Positions 4,591 to 6,087 of a stretch of DNA of 6,087 bases are shown one piece after another. The translations under genes and the position numbers were made by a program. Under the pieces are notes generated by a model. That model saw only the letters and a program-made list of their open reading frames with translations. It had not been told where the DNA came from and did not search any database. The DNA is from an uncultured Alistipes sp. (GTDB lineage: Bacteria > Bacteroidota > Bacteroidia > Bacteroidales > Rikenellaceae): positions 1-6,087 of the forward strand of contig CALDPX010000028.1 of the NCBI GenBank assembly GCA_937911745.1, given 5' to 3'. Numbering within the stretch: the stretch's first letter is position 1; each line of letters begins with the position of its first letter.

Positions 4591-5946
4591 CTACTTGCCG
4601 ATGCAGAATTTGGAGAAGATGGAGTGTAGGAGGTCGGAGGTGGTGATGTCGCCGGTGATGGTGCCGATATGGTGCATAACCTGGCGGATATCCTCGCTCA
4701 GAAGGTCTGCCGAGATATCTCGCTCCAGGGCATTCATAGCTGCGTGTAACGACTCCTTAGCAAAGCACAATGCCTGGTAGTGGCGGTGCGAGGAGACCAC
4801 AACATCGCCCCTCAATGCAGCGGAGCTATCTATCGTCGAAGCCAGCAAATCTCGCAACTGCTCAACACCCTCACCGCTCTTAGCCGAGAGGCAGATAGTC
4901 TTCTTATCGGCGGTTACGATAGGGTGGTCGCAGAGGTCAATCTTATTGATTATGTGGAACAGATGTTGATTAGCATCTATCTCAATATCAGTGCTATAGG
5001 CTGTATTATCGCTCTTTGTTCCATCGCTCATATAAAGCACGATATGAGCCTTGCTAATAGCCTCACGAGTGCGTTTAATGCCCATCTGCTCCAGTGTGTC
5101 ATCCGTCGTGTGCAGTCCTGCAGTATCAATAAAGCGGAATCGTACGCCAGCGATATTCACAACTGACTCGATAGTATCGCGTGTAGTACCTGCTATATCC
5201 GACACCATAGCTCGCTGCTCGCCCGCGAGGCGGTTGAGCAGGGTGCTCTTGCCCACATTGGGCTCGCCAACGATAGCCACTATAACGCCCTCCTTAATGG
5301 CGTTTCCGAGCGTGAAACTCTCGCAGAGGGTATCCACCTGCTGGGTTATCTGCTCAAGGAGGTTTCTCAGCTTTGTGCGGTCGGCAAACTCTACATCCTC
5401 CTCCGAGAAATCTAACTCTAACTCGAGTAGTGAGCCGATGGTAATGAGCTCATTACGAAGTTGTTGTAGTGCCGAAGAGTAGCCACCTCGCATCTGTGTC
5501 GATGCTATGGCGTGTGATGTCTGTGATTCGGCGGCGATGATATCCGCCACAGCCTCAGCCTGCGAGAGGTCGAGTCTGCCCGCGAGGAATGCTCGGCGAG
5601 TGAACTCTCCTGCCTCGGCAAGGCGTGCTCCACGTTGTGTGATAGCCGATATGATGCGTTGAACGATATAACGTGAGCCGTGAGCCGATATCTCGACGAT
5701 GTCCTCGCCCGTATAGGTGTGAGGTGCTTTGAAAACCGTTATCACGACATCATCTATCAGGCAGTCGCCATCGACCAGCGTTCCATAGTATGCCCTATGG
5801 CTCAGGCTCTGCTGTAATGGGCTCTTGCCGCGAAATAGCTCATCGCAAATAGCTATACTCTGCTCACCGCTAAGGCGTATGAGGCACAGTGCTCCACCCG
5901 ATGGTGTGGCGGGGGCTACAATGGTGTCGTTGTCGTTGAAAATCAT
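4591..5946 (-). CDS. mnmE: tRNA uridine-5-carboxymethylaminomethyl(34) synthesis GTPase MnmE
   Basis: This complete 451-residue protein has the normal family length. MnmE works in the cytoplasm with MnmG to install the carboxymethylaminomethyl (or aminomethyl) group at C5 of wobble uridine 34 in certain tRNAs, using GTP hydrolysis and a folate one-carbon donor. Residues 1-120 are the N-terminal tetrahydrofolate-binding domain (DTIVAPATPSGGAL..IRLSG; TYTGEDIVEISAHGS; EAGEFTRRAFLAGRLDLSQAEAV). A helical domain follows, with a G domain inserted in it at about 219-375. The G domain has G1 GEPNVGKST 227-235, G2 GTTRDT 253-258, G3 DTAG 274-277, G4 NKID 334-337 and SAKSGEG at 354. The C-terminal FCIGK, with catalytic-family Cys448, is intact, so the neighbouring insertion has not disrupted the gene. 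The ATG at 5946 is 3 nt after the stop of the LysM gene, implying an operon. The codons are more GC-rich than those of the integrase. Confidence 0.97.
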   Translation of the reverse strand: MIFNDNDTIVAPATPSGGALCLIRLSGEQSIAICDELFRGKSPLQQSLSHRAYYGTLVDGDCLIDDVVITVFKAPHTYTGEDIVEISAHGSRYIVQRIISAITQRGARLAEAGEFTRRAFLAGRLDLSQAEAVADIIAAESQTSHAIASTQMRGGYSSALQQLRNELITIGSLLELELDFSEEDVEFADRTKLRNLLEQITQQVDTLCESFTLGNAIKEGVIVAIVGEPNVGKSTLLNRLAGEQRAMVSDIAGTTRDTIESVVNIAGVRFRFIDTAGLHTTDDTLEQMGIKRTREAISKAHIVLYMSDGTKSDNTAYSTDIEIDANQHLFHIINKIDLCDHPIVTADKKTICLSAKSGEGVEQLRDLLASTIDSSAALRGDVVVSSHRHYQALCFAKESLHAAMNALERDISADLLSEDIRQVMHHIGTITGDITTSDLLHSIFSKFCIGK

Positions 5947-5949
5947 CGT

Positions 5950-6087
5950 TTATCGTTCGATTCTGATGCGTTGTCCAATACGTAGCTTATCGGCATTCTT
6001 CAGATTGTTCCACTTCATAAGTTGTTTTGTCGTAACGCGGTATTTGCGGGCAATAGCACCCAGCGTCTCGCCACTCTTTACCTTATG
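5950..6087 (-). CDS. LysM-domain protein, C-terminal end (partial)
   Basis: The last 45 residues before a TAA read as a complete LysM module: HKVKSGETLGAIARKYRVTTKQLMKWNNL, then RIGQRIRIER. The hallmark SGETL..IA, the WNN turn and the L(K/R)IGQ(R/K)IxI end are all present. LysM binds the glycan backbone of peptidoglycan, so the full protein is probably an envelope or secreted cell-wall protein such as an amidase, endopeptidase or lytic transglycosylase; the catalytic part lies outside the window. The stop is 3 nt before the mnmE ATG, suggesting co-transcription, although a functional link with tRNA modification is not implied. Confidence 0.85.
   Translation of the reverse strand, partial: HKVKSGETLGAIARKYRVTTKQLMKWNNLKNADKLRIGQRIRIER

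Noticed and set aside
4780..5482. Long plus-strand frames over mnmE
   Set aside because: They are antisense to a fully conserved mnmE with all G motifs; their low-complexity Ser/Arg-rich translations are typical of shadow frames.
1..6087. CRISPR array, toxin-antitoxin pair or reverse transcriptase/DGR
   Set aside because: No repeat-spacer pattern beyond the short 10-bp array, no paired small toxin/antitoxin genes and no RT motif could be seen in any frame.

Overview
The window looks like the right-hand end of a prophage, or a closely related integrative element, inserted next to mnmE in a Bacteroidetes chromosome, most likely Bacteroidales. The assignment rests on four things. The tyrosine recombinase has the Bacteroidetes SAM-like plus catalytic layout. 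There is a Bacteroidetes histone H1-like small protein and a DUF5675 protein. One promoter carries a perfect Bacteroidetes -7 box (TATCTTTG). Start codons have A-rich leaders in place of strong Shine-Dalgarno sites. Genus cannot be fixed from this window. Every credible gene lies on the minus strand, so the order of transcription is from high to low coordinates.

Host part (about 4525-6087): the last 45 codons of a LysM-domain protein, then a complete mnmE (tRNA U34 modification GTPase) 3 nt downstream, then a strong intrinsic terminator. Between that terminator and the first element gene is a roughly 350-nt gene-free stretch. It holds a short plus-strand reading frame resembling the C-terminal end of a different MnmE, a set of five TTGCA/TTTCA cores at exact 10-bp spacing, and an inverted repeat flanked by A-tracts. 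The element/host junction must lie in or next to this stretch, but its exact position cannot be read here.

Integration module (1602-4236): a 355-residue protein with an N-terminal zinc-finger-like motif and five tandem excisionase-type helix-turn-helix (HTH) domains is followed 2 nt later by a complete tyrosine integrase, which ends in an intrinsic terminator. A separate 118-residue single-HTH, Xis-like protein follows with its own probable promoter. The two HTH proteins use the same domain and are the natural candidates for directionality and att-site architecture proteins.

Accessory and packaging part (1-1533): a 58-residue histone H1-like protein with a clear promoter; a densely self-complementary intergenic region (1121-1307) that can fold in two mutually exclusive ways; an unrecognised 71-residue protein closed by its own terminator; and a two-gene unit of a DUF5675 protein and the start of a large terminase subunit with a Walker A motif and an unusual zinc-ribbon-like insert. 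The terminase identifies the element as phage-derived. The rest of the phage lies to the left, outside the window.

The strongest candidates for something undescribed are the bistable RNA-like region, the pairing of a five-HTH protein with five phased cores just upstream of its gene, and the inverted MnmE-like remnant next to the real mnmE.
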